From assembly GCF_027943255.1 (NCBI RefSeq), contig NC_072896.1:39458501-39522500 (forward strand): DNA of 64,000 nt, given 5' to 3'. Shown here in pieces: positions 35,486 through 47,445 of this stretch. The DNA is from Anastrepha obliqua (lineage: Eukaryota > Arthropoda > Insecta > Diptera > Tephritidae). The notes under the pieces were generated by a model. That model was not told the origin of the DNA, searched no databases, and saw only the letters and a list, made by a program, of their open reading frames with translations. Both the position numbers and the translations under genes were made by a program. Position 1 is the first letter of the stretch, and every line of letters begins with the position of its first letter.

Positions 35486-36003
35486 AGATTTTCAGTTGCT
35501 GTACATACAGTGATTTAAAGGAAAAAAATATTTAAAAATTAAAAGTGTCAAAACTTTTTTTTCCCCAAATTATTCTATACACGGAATGAAAAAATTTTTA
35601 AATGAAAAAAAAAAAACGTATAGATCGACTAACGTTTTATAGCTTTTCCCAACAAAACTTTGCTGGCTCAATTTGGCAAACTTTGGCTGAACTTAGTAAT
35701 ACCAATGAAATATCAGTGGAGCAATATGGATATAGGATTCATACGAGCCATGTATACCTCATTTAATTTAGGCGATTAGTTTTAGCGGTTTCATCTTTCT
35801 CCGTACAGAACCTGGAAGTTCCATTGGGGTATCTTTTTTCAATGCTTAGGGACAAATTATCTCCTCCATATGTCCAATAATCTAGTTCTCCGTTAGTATT
35901 CTCAAGTAACCATAAGTTCGGTTTTGAAAACGGTCCGTGCTCTTCGTTTATATAGCAATAGCCAAAGTTATTTCTGTTATTTCCTGTTATTGAGTTCTAC
36001 TCA
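35486..36003. other. Unassigned sequence
   Basis: Poly(A)-rich near 35605. No element recognised. Confidence 0.35.
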
Positions 36004-36353
36004 ACTTTGGAGAGCAGGAATCTGCGCAATAAGTTCGCACTAAGTTTTGGTCTCTGGTGTGTGGTGATGGATCCATGTTTCGTCCACGGTTACAAAACGG
36101 CGCAAAAACTCCTCCATATTGCGATTAAACAACGCCAAACCTTCCTATGAAGTTGTTACACGATTGCGTTTGTGGTCGACTGTGAATTACTGGGTAGTCT
36201 GATAAAGGTAGCTGTAAAACACAAACTAACTGACGCAGCACGTTCAAATTTTGACAGGAGTCAACTGACAGATGCCTGTTGACAGGAGCAGTATTTCTTT
36301 TTCAGTAAATAGGTCAGAAATACAAAAATCACGGACTTATTGACCCGCCCTCG
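36004..36353 (-). mobile_element. Mariner 5' terminal fragment with TIR
   Basis: On the minus strand the end is CGAGGGCGGGTCAATAAGTC, next to TA at 36354-36355. Translation then gives RRFVTVDETWIHHHTPETKT, the first catalytic block of a mariner. The rest of the transposase is missing. Confidence 0.65.
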
Positions 36354-36399
36354 TATTTCCATTAAGTGACAGAGGTTCTTTTCTAGGAAGAATACAATT

Positions 36400-36825
36400 A
36401 ATGTTCCTTGCAGAAATTTTCCCGTTGCAAAATTTTTCGAGTTGGCTTTAGTAGGACATTACAGGTATATAGTGCCAAAGCGCCTGTCGTTAGAACGTTG
36501 TCTGACCTTAATTATCTCGCCTCCTTTTTGGATTTAGACTTTTCCAAACATGTATTTCAAACGCAATTAAAAAATTACTTTCTATATAAGAAATCTAAAT
36601 AATACCTAGTATATATTTGTTATTTTAGTTTCTTAAGTATTAATTTAGTTATTAACTTCTAAATATTTTTAGCAATTTAATGGTTTCTTATGTTGTTAAT
36701 CTAAGTTTTGTCCACTGCTTAATATTAAATGTTGTAAATTTCTATTTTAGTTCTGAAATTTATATCTTAAATGTCGTTTCTGAGTTTTGTTAGGCATTAA
36801 ATAAATAAATAAATAAATAAAATCA
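36400..36825 (+). mobile_element. Possible LINE 3' end with (AAAT)n tail
   Basis: The translation at 36435-36602 (FSRTLQVYSAKAPVVRTLSDL...LDLDFSKHVFQTQL) resembles the C-terminus of CR1-like or related RTs. About 200 bp of AT-rich sequence follows, then AAATAAATAAATAAATAAAT at 36800. Tentative. Confidence 0.45.
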
Positions 36826-37438
36826 CATTTTTAATAAAAGACTTTAATAGTGATAAGCCTTCCGATTTCAGTAACTCTCCTATATAGTAAATTACACAAA
36901 TGTCTCGTTTTTTCTCTTCACTACTCCACCACCCCAAATATGTAAATAAGTAAACTTTTAGATCACAAAAGCTTTGCGCCCATATTTTGTAAACCATATT
37001 CAGTCTTACCAGTCCCTAAAGCGAATTTTTTTAATATTTCTATGTTCAAATTTGCCTATCTATTAATTTGATGATGGCAATAATGTAGATAATTATAGAC
37101 CAATCGTAGAGCAACCTTTTACAAGCTGATGGTTTTCTAGGCTATCAGAAGAGTTACAATTTTTGCAAGTGGAATCGTACGTCAATCATATTTGACACTT
37201 GTGAACTAGACAGTAAAACAGTTAGTAAAAAAGTTATACAAAAACAAAATTCCATGATTAAGTTTCTCCGATGCTTATCATCCCCTACCGATTTTCATAC
37301 GAAAAAAGAGGATCAATGACAAATCAACGTTTTTAATCAAATTCCCTCAATCATCTAAAACTTTTAATATTGTTGCGATTTTCATCAGGCGACAATTTTA
37401 CTAATTTTTGCTTTCATTTTACACTTTCCTCTTCACAG
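36826..37438. other. Intron sequence before the alpha2-delta exon
   Basis: AT-rich, no element recognised. The polypyrimidine tract is just before 37438. Confidence 0.4.
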
Positions 37439-37549
37439 CGTTTTAAGGACAATGACATCGAAGTAAAGCGAAAGGATGGCATCATATTGCTACGTGAATT
37501 GGCAGCTGAGGTGAAAAATTTCATGGATTTCAAACGCAATGCAGTGATG
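37439..37549 (+). CDS. alpha2-delta calcium channel subunit, internal exon (37 codons)
   Basis: This is a coding exon of a voltage-gated calcium channel alpha2-delta subunit, an extracellular, membrane-anchored protein that promotes surface delivery and synaptic placement of Cav channels. A polypyrimidine tract ending in CAG lies immediately before 37439, and the GTAAGT donor starts at 37550. The open phase-0 frame gives 37 residues, including LLRELAAEVKNF and KRNAVM. In the family this is the segment just before the VWA_N domain, a helical stretch in which the von Willebrand neighbourhood is preceded by charged heptads. Joined in phase 0 to the exon at 63545 it reads ...AVM|RIMDSAEQAA, as expected for the family. 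The signal-peptide exon(s) were not found and may lie further upstream. Drosophila has several paralogues (straightjacket, stolid and others). I cannot tell which one this is, so no symbol is given. Confidence 0.85.
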
Positions 37550-37559
37550 GTAAGTTCAC

Positions 37560-39063
37560 TATGGTGCCTACTTCCATACATACATACATACAAGTATGAA
37601 AATATACATATACTTATGCAGTATACTTATGTAGGTATAAATAAGAGTGTGAATGTTCAAAACATAGTTTTGCAAACATCAATGCCAAATTAATAGCGGC
37701 GGATGCGCCAAAAATGGCAAAGACGGAGCATCGCGACGAATGAGTTGGTGTCGGGCAAGAACGCGCTGAAGATGAGCTAGGCAAGGAGATGTTTATATGT
37801 ATGTAGCAAAGGCATAGTACTACTAACTAATAAGAAATGTGCGACGTTCGCAGCCAACAAAATGTCCATACAATGCCTGAAAGTATGCAATGTCGTAAGA
37901 CTTGCTAAGAGACGCTGTCGAACGCAGTGGAGTGTGTAAAAATTATAATTTCTCTGATATCCGGGAGCAATTTTTGGGAAATTGAAAAGCTCCTATATAC
38001 ACTGGCTCATGTATAATATTATGTTAATATATCTTGTGTGTGTGTGTGTGTATGTATGTGGGTGAGTAAGTGTGAGAAGTGCTTATATAATATTTTACTT
38101 TAAGCGAAGCAAATTTAGAATGAATCAATAAAAAAAGGTCGAAGTGCAGCGTTATTTGAAATAGGAAAAAGTGTCTAAAAGTTGCATAAACTTAAAAATA
38201 ATGCCGCCGGGCTTTTGTGACACAAACTAAGCAATATAAGGGAAATAAAAATACCGTTCAAATAAGCGGTCTTTAAAATGTGAAACTACATTCGCCTATA
38301 AGTCTACAAAGGAGAAACTACGAGGGTTTATTACAAGATTTGGCAGTTTTTGCGTTTAATAGGATGCCTTCTAACACCACCGGAAGTTGGGGAGATGGCC
38401 ATAGCGAAGGCTGACGTATGTCCTTTAGATTTGTGGTAAGCGCGTGCGCTAGTCTTAAGATAAAAACAAAAATCAAATCGATATACATAAATACGCACAA
38501 TTTTATGATTTCTCTATTACTTTGCATATTTGTTACGTAAAGCGTAATACTTAATAAATATACATACTTATATTCGTAATCTTTATTGGCACATGTGGGC
38601 TGTTCGTGTGCGCCTGGTCGAATTATTTATTGTCGTCTCGAGCACATGTACGTGCATGTGTGTATAAATACATATATAGATTTATACGCTTCTGACTATT
38701 CAACTAACAAGCCATATAAAAGGTAATTTTATATTTAGTTCGGAGAGAAGCCGCATCCTATTTTCTTTTTGTTTTAAATGCCGTTATTTATTTAGCTCGT
38801 GAATTCCGTGTCATAAATTTATATTGCTCATACAAATGTGTATTTATTTTACAAGAATGCTGCATAACGTCTCTTTTGGCATTAAAATGATTTTTTAACA
38901 CACCACTTTTTAGCTGAGTGAATGTTGTGAAAGACTTTTCTATTTCACTACAAAATTATGCACAGTTAAAATTAATTTAGCGATATTTCATATCTGCGCG
39001 CACATAACGGTTGTATGCAACAACCTAAACGAATTGAAACTGATATAGGCATATACATACATA
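37560..39063. other. Intron with microsatellites
   Basis: CATACATACATACATACA at 37578-37595 and a (GT)n run near 38035-38052. No ORF of interest. Confidence 0.4.
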
Positions 39064-39385
39064 CAGGGTGGGCTATATAGCGTTTGCTTTTTGAACCACC
39101 TATTTTTTTGAGAATGGTAACACAAATGACATGTCAAATGTGTTCATAATTTACTTAAAGGTTTGACATTTACGAAATGGGACGCTATAAATTGGGAAAT
39201 ATTGAAAACCTATTTTCAAAGTGGCGAGTCTTCTTCTTCTTCCGCGGTTACAGTAAATGGCGAGCGTTACCGTGACATGCTCAACGAGTTTTTGTTTCCA
39301 AAAATTGAAGAGAATGACATGGACGACATTTGATTTCAACAGGACGGTGCAACTTGTCACACTGCCAAAGTTACACTCGAGGTCT
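39064..39385 (+). mobile_element. DD41D-like mariner relic
   Basis: CAGGGTGGGCTATATAGCG after TA at 39062-39063 is a TIR-like start. AVTVNGERYRDMLNEFLFPKIEENDMDDI, then FQQDGATCHTAKVTLEV (second D block) follows directly after a short 5' region. The first half of the transposase is deleted and the C-terminus is lost. A W to stop precedes FQQDG. Confidence 0.65.
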
Positions 39386-39889
39386 GACATATATAAATAT
39401 TATAATGATCGGAAAGGTTGGGAGAGGTGGAAGTGGTTGTCCTCTGTGGGGCACTCTCAGTCTTACAGCCAAATGTGAGGTCACGTGAAGAACTTGTGCT
39501 TATCTCTTCTAAAAGCAGTGTGTACTTTTCAAAAAATTTTGAAGATCCCTGATTTCCACTGTACTGATAACATAACACAACGTATGACTTATCCAATAAC
39601 ATTTCCGACGTCGTATCTCGAGGTGGATAGGTGTTTGTACCTATAGCCCCAGCCCAAAAGTCAGCGTTGCTTATGATCTTGCGAGATCACAATTGAAGAA
39701 GGATTGCAACGCTTGAAGCACGTAGGCAGTAAGGTTCTATGTTTAACAACTGCCTGTACCACATTAACTTTGCCTTAGTGAGTTAATCTGCGTTGCAAAA
39801 TCACTAACTGAAAGTAGTTGTGCTTATATAAGCGAGTGTTTATGCACTATAAAAAAAAATATCGTACGCATAGCCTAGGTCTTTAAGGT

Positions 39890-40060
39890 GACCGTTCAAG
39901 CTCCTCGCAGGACCAAGTTGAATAACAGCGGCGATAGCACACTGCCCTGTCTGATACCGATATGGCGCTACTCAAGCACCAGCAATACCTTCCAAATACC
40001 AAATACAAAGGTTTCAAATAAAGTCTTCAGATGTGCTAATAATGCGCTTTGATACGTACA
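39890..40060 (-). mobile_element. LINE RT fragment
   Basis: Minus-strand FNLVLRGA preceded by a 'VSD.AVC..CY' remnant of the '(L)RQG..LS.LLFNL' block. Short. Confidence 0.35.
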
Positions 40061-40129
40061 CAGTTGTAATCTCGAACGTGATATTGCGCTATTCGCATTA
40101 TATTATGTATGCTATTCAAGAAGCAATGA

Positions 40130-40745
40130 ACTTTTTGTGGAAAACAGATGGAGAGGCACATCTGTATGTGTCCGCAGCGACAGCAAAGTTGCGGTCAAGG
40201 CTTTAGACAGCCCTCCAACCACTTCTAGGGTAGTTAAGCCCTGTAAATCCAGGCTGAAGTATGTCGGTAAACATAATATCCTGATGCTAACATGGGTCCC
40301 GGGACACGTCGGTATCGCGGGTAACAAGATCTCTAACTCCTTAGCTCCTCTAAGGCCAACTTCTTTGGCCTGGCGCCCGTTCTGCCACTCCCTTCTGCAG
40401 CCATCAAAGCCAGGGTTAGCAAACGGGTTATTTCAACCCACAAACGAGCTTGAAATGCTGAGAGAGGCTGCAGATGGACAAAACTGATGTTATCTGTCAT
40501 GTCCGACCGACTGTCGCTGATCCTCCTGTCATTAAGCAGAAGTGACTGGCCACTTTCTATGAGCGAAGCAAATACAAAAGGTAGGCATCTCTGCTCAACA
40601 TATGGAGAGGAGGATGAGATGGCTGCGTACTTTCTGTGCGTCTACTCGGCCTTCGCTCGAATCAAGCTTGAGGTCACTGGCATCTGGATGTATTAAGAAG
40701 CGACCACCTTGGCTCCTTAGCACCATAAGATCTTCTCAGATTTCT
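40130..40745 (+). mobile_element. RNase H LINE C-terminal fragment
   Basis: VCVRSDSKVAVKALDSPPTT, then ILMLTWVPGHVGIAGNKISN are RNase H blocks with the DSK and HVG motifs. Frame 40487-40696 gives STYGEEDEMAAYFLCVYSAFARIKLEV, a degenerate zinc knuckle. Truncated and frameshifted. Confidence 0.75.
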
Positions 40746-42346
40746 TCGGAGGTTGGGTAAAAGAAAAGGTAAAGAAAATTAAAAAGGGAGTCTGAGTGGA
40801 GTACAGTGAATTTAATGTTGTCTGAGTGCTGTACACGCTAGTCTGACCCGACAAAAGGAAAAAAATATGCCACACTTTGTCGAACAGTGTTACTGCTACA
40901 ATATGAGATTGTTCGCCTTTTAAAACAACCGATTGCAGCCATCTTCAATATAAAAGGATCATTTATGAAAAAAAAAAAATAGTAACAGAAGTTTTAGAAT
41001 TTTTAATACCTTTTGTCTTAAACCACCAATTTTTCTTTGACGGTAATAATACACCATGCATTATAGTTAAATTTTTTGTATATATCAAATTCTCACGTTA
41101 ACAAATTTCTAAAACTGCCAGTCCGTATGTGTACATACATAGGTACTTACTTGTTTAATAAAAAGTCGATATGTACGGTGATGAATCAAATTAAAACAAA
41201 TGCTCCTTGCAGCACTGAATACAAAAGTAGTTGCGGAAAACAAAACAAAAAATAAATAAGGCAGCATTAAAAAGCAACAAGCAAAATGTATATGTCGGCA
41301 ATACTGTGCAACAACAACCTTCATTCTAAACCCATCTCATTTTGCACCTTTACTATTTATAATATTTTGCCTGCTTGAAAGCTCGCTTATGAGCACAACC
41401 AACCGGCAATATTATTTTGCCAGTAACATTGTCCAGCAACACCACAAACATCTGCCGCCCTCAGCCGCATCCGCATTTTATATGCAAAAACTTTGCAAAA
41501 CTTTTTAGTAACCGTTCGTTTGGACTTCTGTTCAATATTAGAAAAAAATCGCACGATTTTCTTATGATGCTGCAACTACTGAAATGGAACTTTTGTTACC
41601 GCTATAGTCTTTGAACCAGGCGCTCGCTCACTACAACATCTTTGTAGCTCACACTGACCTATTAAAAAAGCTAGCAAAGCTGGCGCTCTCACACCACCAA
41701 AGAAATGATTCGTGCCATGTATTTTGTACTCGTATAAGCAACCCTTTCACGTCCAAATCTATTCTAGCGGGGATTAAGGTGTCGTTTTCCTTAAAACATC
41801 TATCCAAACGTAAACCATCTGTGAAATGATATTCACATCATAATACAGATATATGAATTTACATATCGTATGTAGGTACACCCCTTGTGTTTGTAAGGCA
41901 TTGCTTTGGCGGAGAGGAGGCGTCTACTGGAAACGTTCATTGGTATCCGTTTTAATGTTCGTCGTATTCATTGCCTTTGTCCATCATTTTATGCGGATAT
42001 TTTTGCTTACTAACTGAGGTGTGTAAATAAATATGTTTTTATGTTGTATATTTGTAAGGATGTCGTCCCACAGGTGCATTAATATTTACTGCTCGAAACA
42101 TCTTTAGCATTTTTATTCATGTTTTACATATTTTGTATGATTTATTTTAGCAGTTGCTTTTGTAGTTGTGGTAACGTATTAGTTTTTATTAGATTATCTT
42201 TAAAGACCCTTTGGAGCATACGAAATAAAATGTTTATGCTGATTTGCGGAAATTGGTTGAAAATCTTTCATGCTTTGAATGCTAAGCTACACTAATTTCC
42301 CGTAATTATAATGGAGTTCCAGTACAATACTTGATTGGGTGTGCAC
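40746..42346. other. Unassigned intron sequence
   Basis: No element recognised. AT-rich, with short ORFs lacking motifs. Confidence 0.35.
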
Positions 42347-42781
42347 TAGGGCGGGTCGATTTAAAAATCGCTCATTGCTCTGTGAAAATCGTATTCTAGG
42401 AATCAAAATAAGAAACCTTGCCGAAGGAACTATACCTCTAAAACGAATTCTGATGTCCCCCAATTTAAAAATATCACCATTATTGGCCTTTACATGAAAA
42501 AATCAGCTAAATGGCTATGTTTTTTATTTATTTTTATTTATTTATAATAATATCTATTTTTTCTCTTAAGAAATTTATTTAGTCAGAACATATGTAAATG
42601 AAAAAATTAATTTAAATGAGTTATAGAAAAGGAACTAAAAAGTTCGACCCAAATTGGGGGACATCAGAACTCGTTTTAGAGGTATAGTTCCTTCGGCAAA
42701 GTTTCTTATTTTGATCCCTAGAATATGATTTTCACAGCGCAATGGGCGATTTTTTGCCTCCCCACAAATCGACCCGGCCTA
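42347..42781. mobile_element. Inverted-repeat element with 8-bp TSD, copy 1
   Basis: Ends TAGGGCGGGTCGATTT and, reverse complemented, TAGGCCGGGTCGATTT. Long inverted arms include GAAGGAACTATACCTC / GAGGTATAGTTCCTTC and TTCTGATGTCCCCCAATTT. Flanked by GTGTGCAC at 42339-42346 and 42782-42789. No coding capacity. The 8-bp duplication fits P- or hAT-type transposases. The TIR starts TAGG, not the hAT-like CAGNG. Confidence 0.88.
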
Positions 42782-42789
42782 GTGTGCAC

Positions 42790-43439
42790 CCTTGAATACG
42801 AAATCTTTTAAGCCAACTTTTACATTTTTGTTACCACCACCTTATGCTACAATTATTAAGCTTGGATGCCATAAATTTACCTATAGTTTCTAGGTCATAA
42901 ATTGTGTTTCAAAAGTGACGCCTAGGTGTCAGTAGTGAATAATTCGGGATTCCTACCTTTTTTATGTCATATTCGACATTTGTCAGATAGAAAGATGTTC
43001 AATTTATAGCAGGCTACAATTATTCAAACTTATTATGAAAACAGTCTATCTTCGAGAACAACATATCGTAAAATTCGTAATTTTTTGGTTGAAATAATCG
43101 TTCTTTTGAGTTGACAACTCAAAAGTCGCAAAGTGTTGCTGAACCATCTTCCACATCGATATCTCGACGTTCTCAACCATACGGCAATCATGAATCGACT
43201 GTTTGTGCGAATTTTACCTGTAGACATGCTAATGGAGGACTTCTTCATAATGCTATTCGTCATTTTCACATATAACTGTTAAGAGCCGTATTTTGAATAA
43301 AAATAGTGAAACCTGAAAGCCCGATAATTTTAGTTTATTTTTTAACACAATATCTAGGCACGTCTTTATTAAAAGCCAAATGACTCAGCAAATCCTCTTT
43401 TTTTAATTATTAGTTCTAGTTGAATTCTAACTTATATAT
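42790..43439. other. Unassigned sequence
   Basis: No element recognised. Confidence 0.3.
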
Positions 43440-43483
43440 AAAGGGTGCTTTTTTAAGAGCTATGAGCTATATTATTAAAAAAA

Positions 43484-44300
43484 AATCGATTTTGAGCCGA
43501 AAAACAAAATTGCCGATAAAGCGTGAAAAAAAAATTTTTCGGGTGAACAAAAAAATACGTGTCTCATTATTTTGACCAGAGAGCAACATATTTGAGTTAC
43601 ATCGAAATCGAAGAACATGACCCGAATAGCCCTTTTGAATTGAAATGGAAGGAATCTATATAAGAAAAATTTTTTTAATTACTCATAACTTAGTCAAAAA
43701 TAAGCCAATTTGAATGATTCTGGGTTTAAAATAATCGTAATTACTTATACGAGCGACTTAATGCAGAAACAGATGCAAAAAAGTAGTTGAAAAAAACAAA
43801 AAGTGCGAAACACGGTTTTTACTCAAAAATTCATTACTCAAAAACAACTCATTTTAGCTACTAGGCACTCAGCTCAATTAAAGTTTGAGATGTCCTTTTG
43901 ATTTGGAAAAAGTTATAAAAAAAAAAATACACTTTTTGAAATATTGAATTTCGAAAAAATTTCAATTTTTGTTCTTTTTTGCTAAATAAAAAATTGTCAA
44001 CTACTTTTTTGCAATTGTTTCTACATGAAGTCGCTCGTGTAAGTAATTACGATCATTTTGAACCCAGAATTATTAAAATCGGTTCATTTTTGACTAAGTT
44101 ATGGGCATTTAAAAAAAAATTTTTCTTATATAATTAAAAAAAATCGAGTTAGAGCCGAAAAACAAAATTGCCGATAACTCTTGAAAAAAAATTTTTTCGG
44201 GCGAACAAAAAAATACGTCCAGAGAGCATCATATTTAAGTTACATCGAAATCGAAGAACCCGAATAGCCCGGTTGAATTGAAATGGAAAGCATCAACTAT
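43484..44300. repeat. Compound repeat: direct repeats flanking an inverted repeat
   Basis: 43484-43655 and 44145-44295 are direct repeats sharing GAGCCGAAAAACAAAATTGC, 'TACATCGAAATCGAAGAAC' and 'TTGAATTGAAATGGAA'. Between them, 43665-43770 and 44018-44125 form an inverted repeat (TTACTTATACGAGCGACTT / AAGTCGCTCGTGTAAGTAA; ACTCATAACTTAGTC / GACTAAGTTATGGGC). AT-rich, no coding. It may be a foldback element with duplicated flank, or an element tandem. Confidence 0.65.
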
Positions 44301-44720
44301 TACAAAGGCGACAAGTGCATTTCTTTTTTATCTACTCCCTCTAACCGTTGACCATTGAGGGCCTCCGCATTACGTACTACTCGCTAAAGAAAAGATCTCG
44401 TGATTCCATTAACCTCACGAACGATATTTTTTTTAGTACTAAAATGGTCGCTGGGCTTGTTTTATATACTTTACTTTTGATGTACCCCACAGAAAAAGGT
44501 CCATAGGGCTAAGTTTTGGTGACTTGGGGGCCAGATTATTTTACCGATACAGCTCATCAGCTGTTTAGGGAAGAAATCATGCAGTATATCCATGGTTTCT
44601 CGGGTCATGTGTGACTTAGCGCCATCTTAAAACCATTTATGTGTACTATGCTTCCCAACATTTTCAAGCAAGCTTCTTTCTGTGGTATACGAAATTTGAG
44701 GAAATTTGCTTGATTAATTT
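44300..44720 (-). mobile_element. Mariner-like relic related to 23732-25693
   Basis: Shares ATTACAAAG...ACAAGTGC, 'AACGATATTTT.TTTAGTA', 'GATGTACCC.ACAGAAAAAGG' and 'TTAGGGAAGAAATCATGCAG' with the 23800-24080/25263 region. The minus-strand translation includes ETMDILHDFFPKQLMSCIGK and KNIVREVNGITRS. Strongly decayed. Confidence 0.6.
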
Positions 44721-44839
44721 CTAAGTTCCCGTAATTCTGTATTCTAGCAGATTATCTTTAGTTCGAAGTTCTAGGGTAGATACCACAATGTTGATAGGAG
44801 TTACAAAAATTAATTATCTAAAAATTATACAAATTTATT

Positions 44840-45000
44840 TTGAATAACTTTTTTACTAAATGAAAAAAAAAATATTTTGAAACATTTTTTTTTTGTCGAC
44901 CTTACGCGCTTTTATTTTGACCTTTACGCGCTCCAGTGCTTGTCAGTTTGTGTACTGCAGCTGTCTAGTTCACAATTGTCAAATATGGCTCTGACGTACG
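44840..45000. repeat. Diverged repeat shared with 12941-13055
   Basis: Shared blocks include TATTTTGACCTTTACGCGC and GCTGTCTAGTTCACAA. Function unknown. Probably the leader of an old mariner-like element. Confidence 0.45.
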
Positions 45001-45229
45001 ATACCATTTTCAAAAATTATAAATTTTCCGATAGAATGATTAATTTTGCGCCACATTGTATGTAATCTCTTGCTAGATATACAGATTACCACTTGTTTTT
45101 TTTGTTTGTGCATGACATAGGTTTGTATTTTTTTTATTAACCAATAATTGCTTATGAAAAAATTTAAGTGGCAAATTATTTTCCAAAAACTAAAATACAA
45201 GCGCATCATGGCAGGCTAATTTTTTTTAG

Positions 45230-45740
45230 ATAAGATAAGAGTTTATTAAGTAGAAAACGTTACAAAATTTATGTTATCGCACAATTTACAGAATATGATA
45301 TAAATCTTAATTCTATATTACATCATTATATTTGTATATTTATCACAGGTTTGGTTTTTTAAACGATTTTTTCTTTTTTTCGAAGGAAAAAACTACTATG
45401 AAAAACCTCCGCTATACATCTTACAAGCTAGGGTTAATCTGTACGCATTTAAGTACCAGGGCCTAATTGAACATTAAGAAAGTTCAGTTATTAGTAGATT
45501 GTCCGAAAAACTGGAACGAATTTTGAATATTTTAGTCAAATTTTGTATTTGATCTGACAAAATCTTAGTTTTTGATTCATCATGAAGCTTTCTGGTGGAG
45601 AAATGCCATGGCAGTCGTAGCATCATTTTGAGTACCTTATTTTGGCAGATTTGCAGTTTCTTAACATGTGACTTTGCGATGCAGGCTAATTTATTTCAAG
45701 ACAATTCCAATGTTACTATGACAACTGTTCCATAAAAGGG
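45230..45740 (-). mobile_element. Jockey-like LINE RT C-terminal fragment
   Basis: Minus-strand: CIAKSHVKKLQICQNKVLKMMLRLPWHFSTRKLHDESK, the 'S.IKKLQ..QNK.LR.I...PW...N..LH' block at the end of Jockey-clade RTs. A short 3' region with GATAAGATAAGA follows at 45228. Confidence 0.65.
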
Positions 45741-46322
45741 AGAGGAAGAGCCTTACATATCTTTCCATATAATAGAAATATTTAATGCATATAATATCTG
45801 GCTATGGCAACAATTCTGACAGCTGTAGAGTCGCCATGCCGCTTTCTCGAAATAATTATCTCAATAAGAACGTGCGATGATGTTGTGTGCCGCTGTCATT
45901 TTCAGCGTGTTTACAAGTATACCATGAAATCAGTAAAGCAAATATTTGCCACAGCACTTTAATGCATTTGCTGCATGCAACGTGCAACATGCGTGCACCA
46001 GAACTCAAAGCCATGCCACAAACAGCGATACGGTGCAAGCAATTGAATGAAATGCATTTTTGCTATTGTTACTGTTGTGGATGTAGCTACTATTTTCCTG
46101 GCAATCAACAAGGTAAATATACAAACCAACAGCCAACCAATCGCACCGAATCGAGAGCCAGACACGTGGGGATGCACAATAGCAATAATTTACTACTGCA
46201 CAGACTAATTTTCATCGTTAAAACTTGACCAAAATTTTTTATATGATATTATTTGGCTATCTGGTTTTATCATAGAATGGAATCTGAGGTTTGTATTTAA
46301 TATGAAAAGGCACGCACAGCCT
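45741..46322. other. Unassigned intron sequence
   Basis: No recognised gene. The ORF at 45887-46228 has no domain I know. Confidence 0.35.
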
Positions 46323-46326
46323 TTAA

Positions 46327-47038
46327 GGGGGGCCTCTTATCAGTGGCTTCAAAAAAAGGTGTTTTTTCTCAATTTTTTTTTCGTGGCGAAAAAAGCGGCA
46401 CATAGAAATAATCTTTTGCATTTATTTGGAGGCATGATGGAAGAGTAATAAATAATTTTTTTAATCTAAATAAAAAAAAAATGGCGGACATATGAGGGAT
46501 CTCGCACAGCTTCTCGTTGCGCGCTAGTAAAACGACGTGTAAGATTGCGGATGTAGTTTTCACCTGAAACACAAAAGAAAAATATTGACTTATTCAGAAG
46601 GCTTTTCCGCATATACGATAATAGACTTCTCTTGTATAAAAATATGAAAAAATTAACACACAATTAAAGTGCTTCTTTCGCTATGTTTTTTCAAAAAAGG
46701 TGTTAAATAACATTAAAAAATGATTTTTTTTTTGTATTGTGTTAGTTAATTAGTTCCGCATTTTAATTATCTTTATATAGATTATCGGTTTGAAACGATA
46801 ACTTTCGTAGTTTTTTTAAATCTTACACGCCATTTTCAAAAACATGGTTTTGAGAAAACGTGTTTCAAAGTTTTCAGAAGGTAGACAGTATACTCACACG
46901 AGGGACGGTACACAGGCCTGTAACTCTGAAATCACTTTGAATTCCGCTATAAAATTGAGGGCATATTCTCCTATAATATAACTATCGATTGCAGTAAAAA
47001 AAATCGATTTTTTGAAGCCGACTAGTAACAGGCCCCTC
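46327..47038. mobile_element. TTAA-flanked non-autonomous TIR element
   Basis: TTAA at 46323-46326 and 47039-47042. Ends GGGGGGCCTCTTATCAGTGG and (rc) GAGGGGCCTGTTACTAGTCG, continuing GCTTCAAAAAA. The TTAA duplication is typical of piggyBac-type insertion. No transposase frame. A related diverged copy may lie at 51145-51857. Confidence 0.6.
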
Positions 47039-47216
47039 TTAATAAACATATAACTAAATATCAGAGATTAATCGTCCTCATCTATATATTTCGGAACCCG
47101 TTCAATGTCATACAAATAACTCCGATTTCATTGCTGACCGCCATGTCTGTTTTAGACAAGAGTGCCGTGAGAAGTAACGAATAAGCTTGTCTGGCAAGCT
47201 TTTAGGAATAAGTCTT

Positions 47217-47445
47217 GTTGTTTTTTGCAAATGGAGTGGCCTACAGTTCTATATACAATAGATGTTTTTTACGAAGAGATTTTTCGTGGCAGAAATAACA
47301 TCGGAGGTTTGCCATTGTCTGCCGAGGAGCGACCGCTATTAGAAACAACTTTTGCTATCAACAGATTTTTCGTGCACGAAATTTCGAACCTGTGCACTTC
47401 CGAATGGTAATCACGAACCAACCTATTCAGCTACGGTGGCTCAAA
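47217..47445 (-). mobile_element. tRNA-derived SINE (copy 7)
   Basis: GCAAATGGAGTGGCCTACAG, GGAGGTTTGCCATTGTCTGC, GAGCGACCGCTATTAGAAAC, TTCGAACCTGTGCACTTCC, then ACCAACCTATTCAGCTACGG (head, reversed). Confidence 0.8.
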
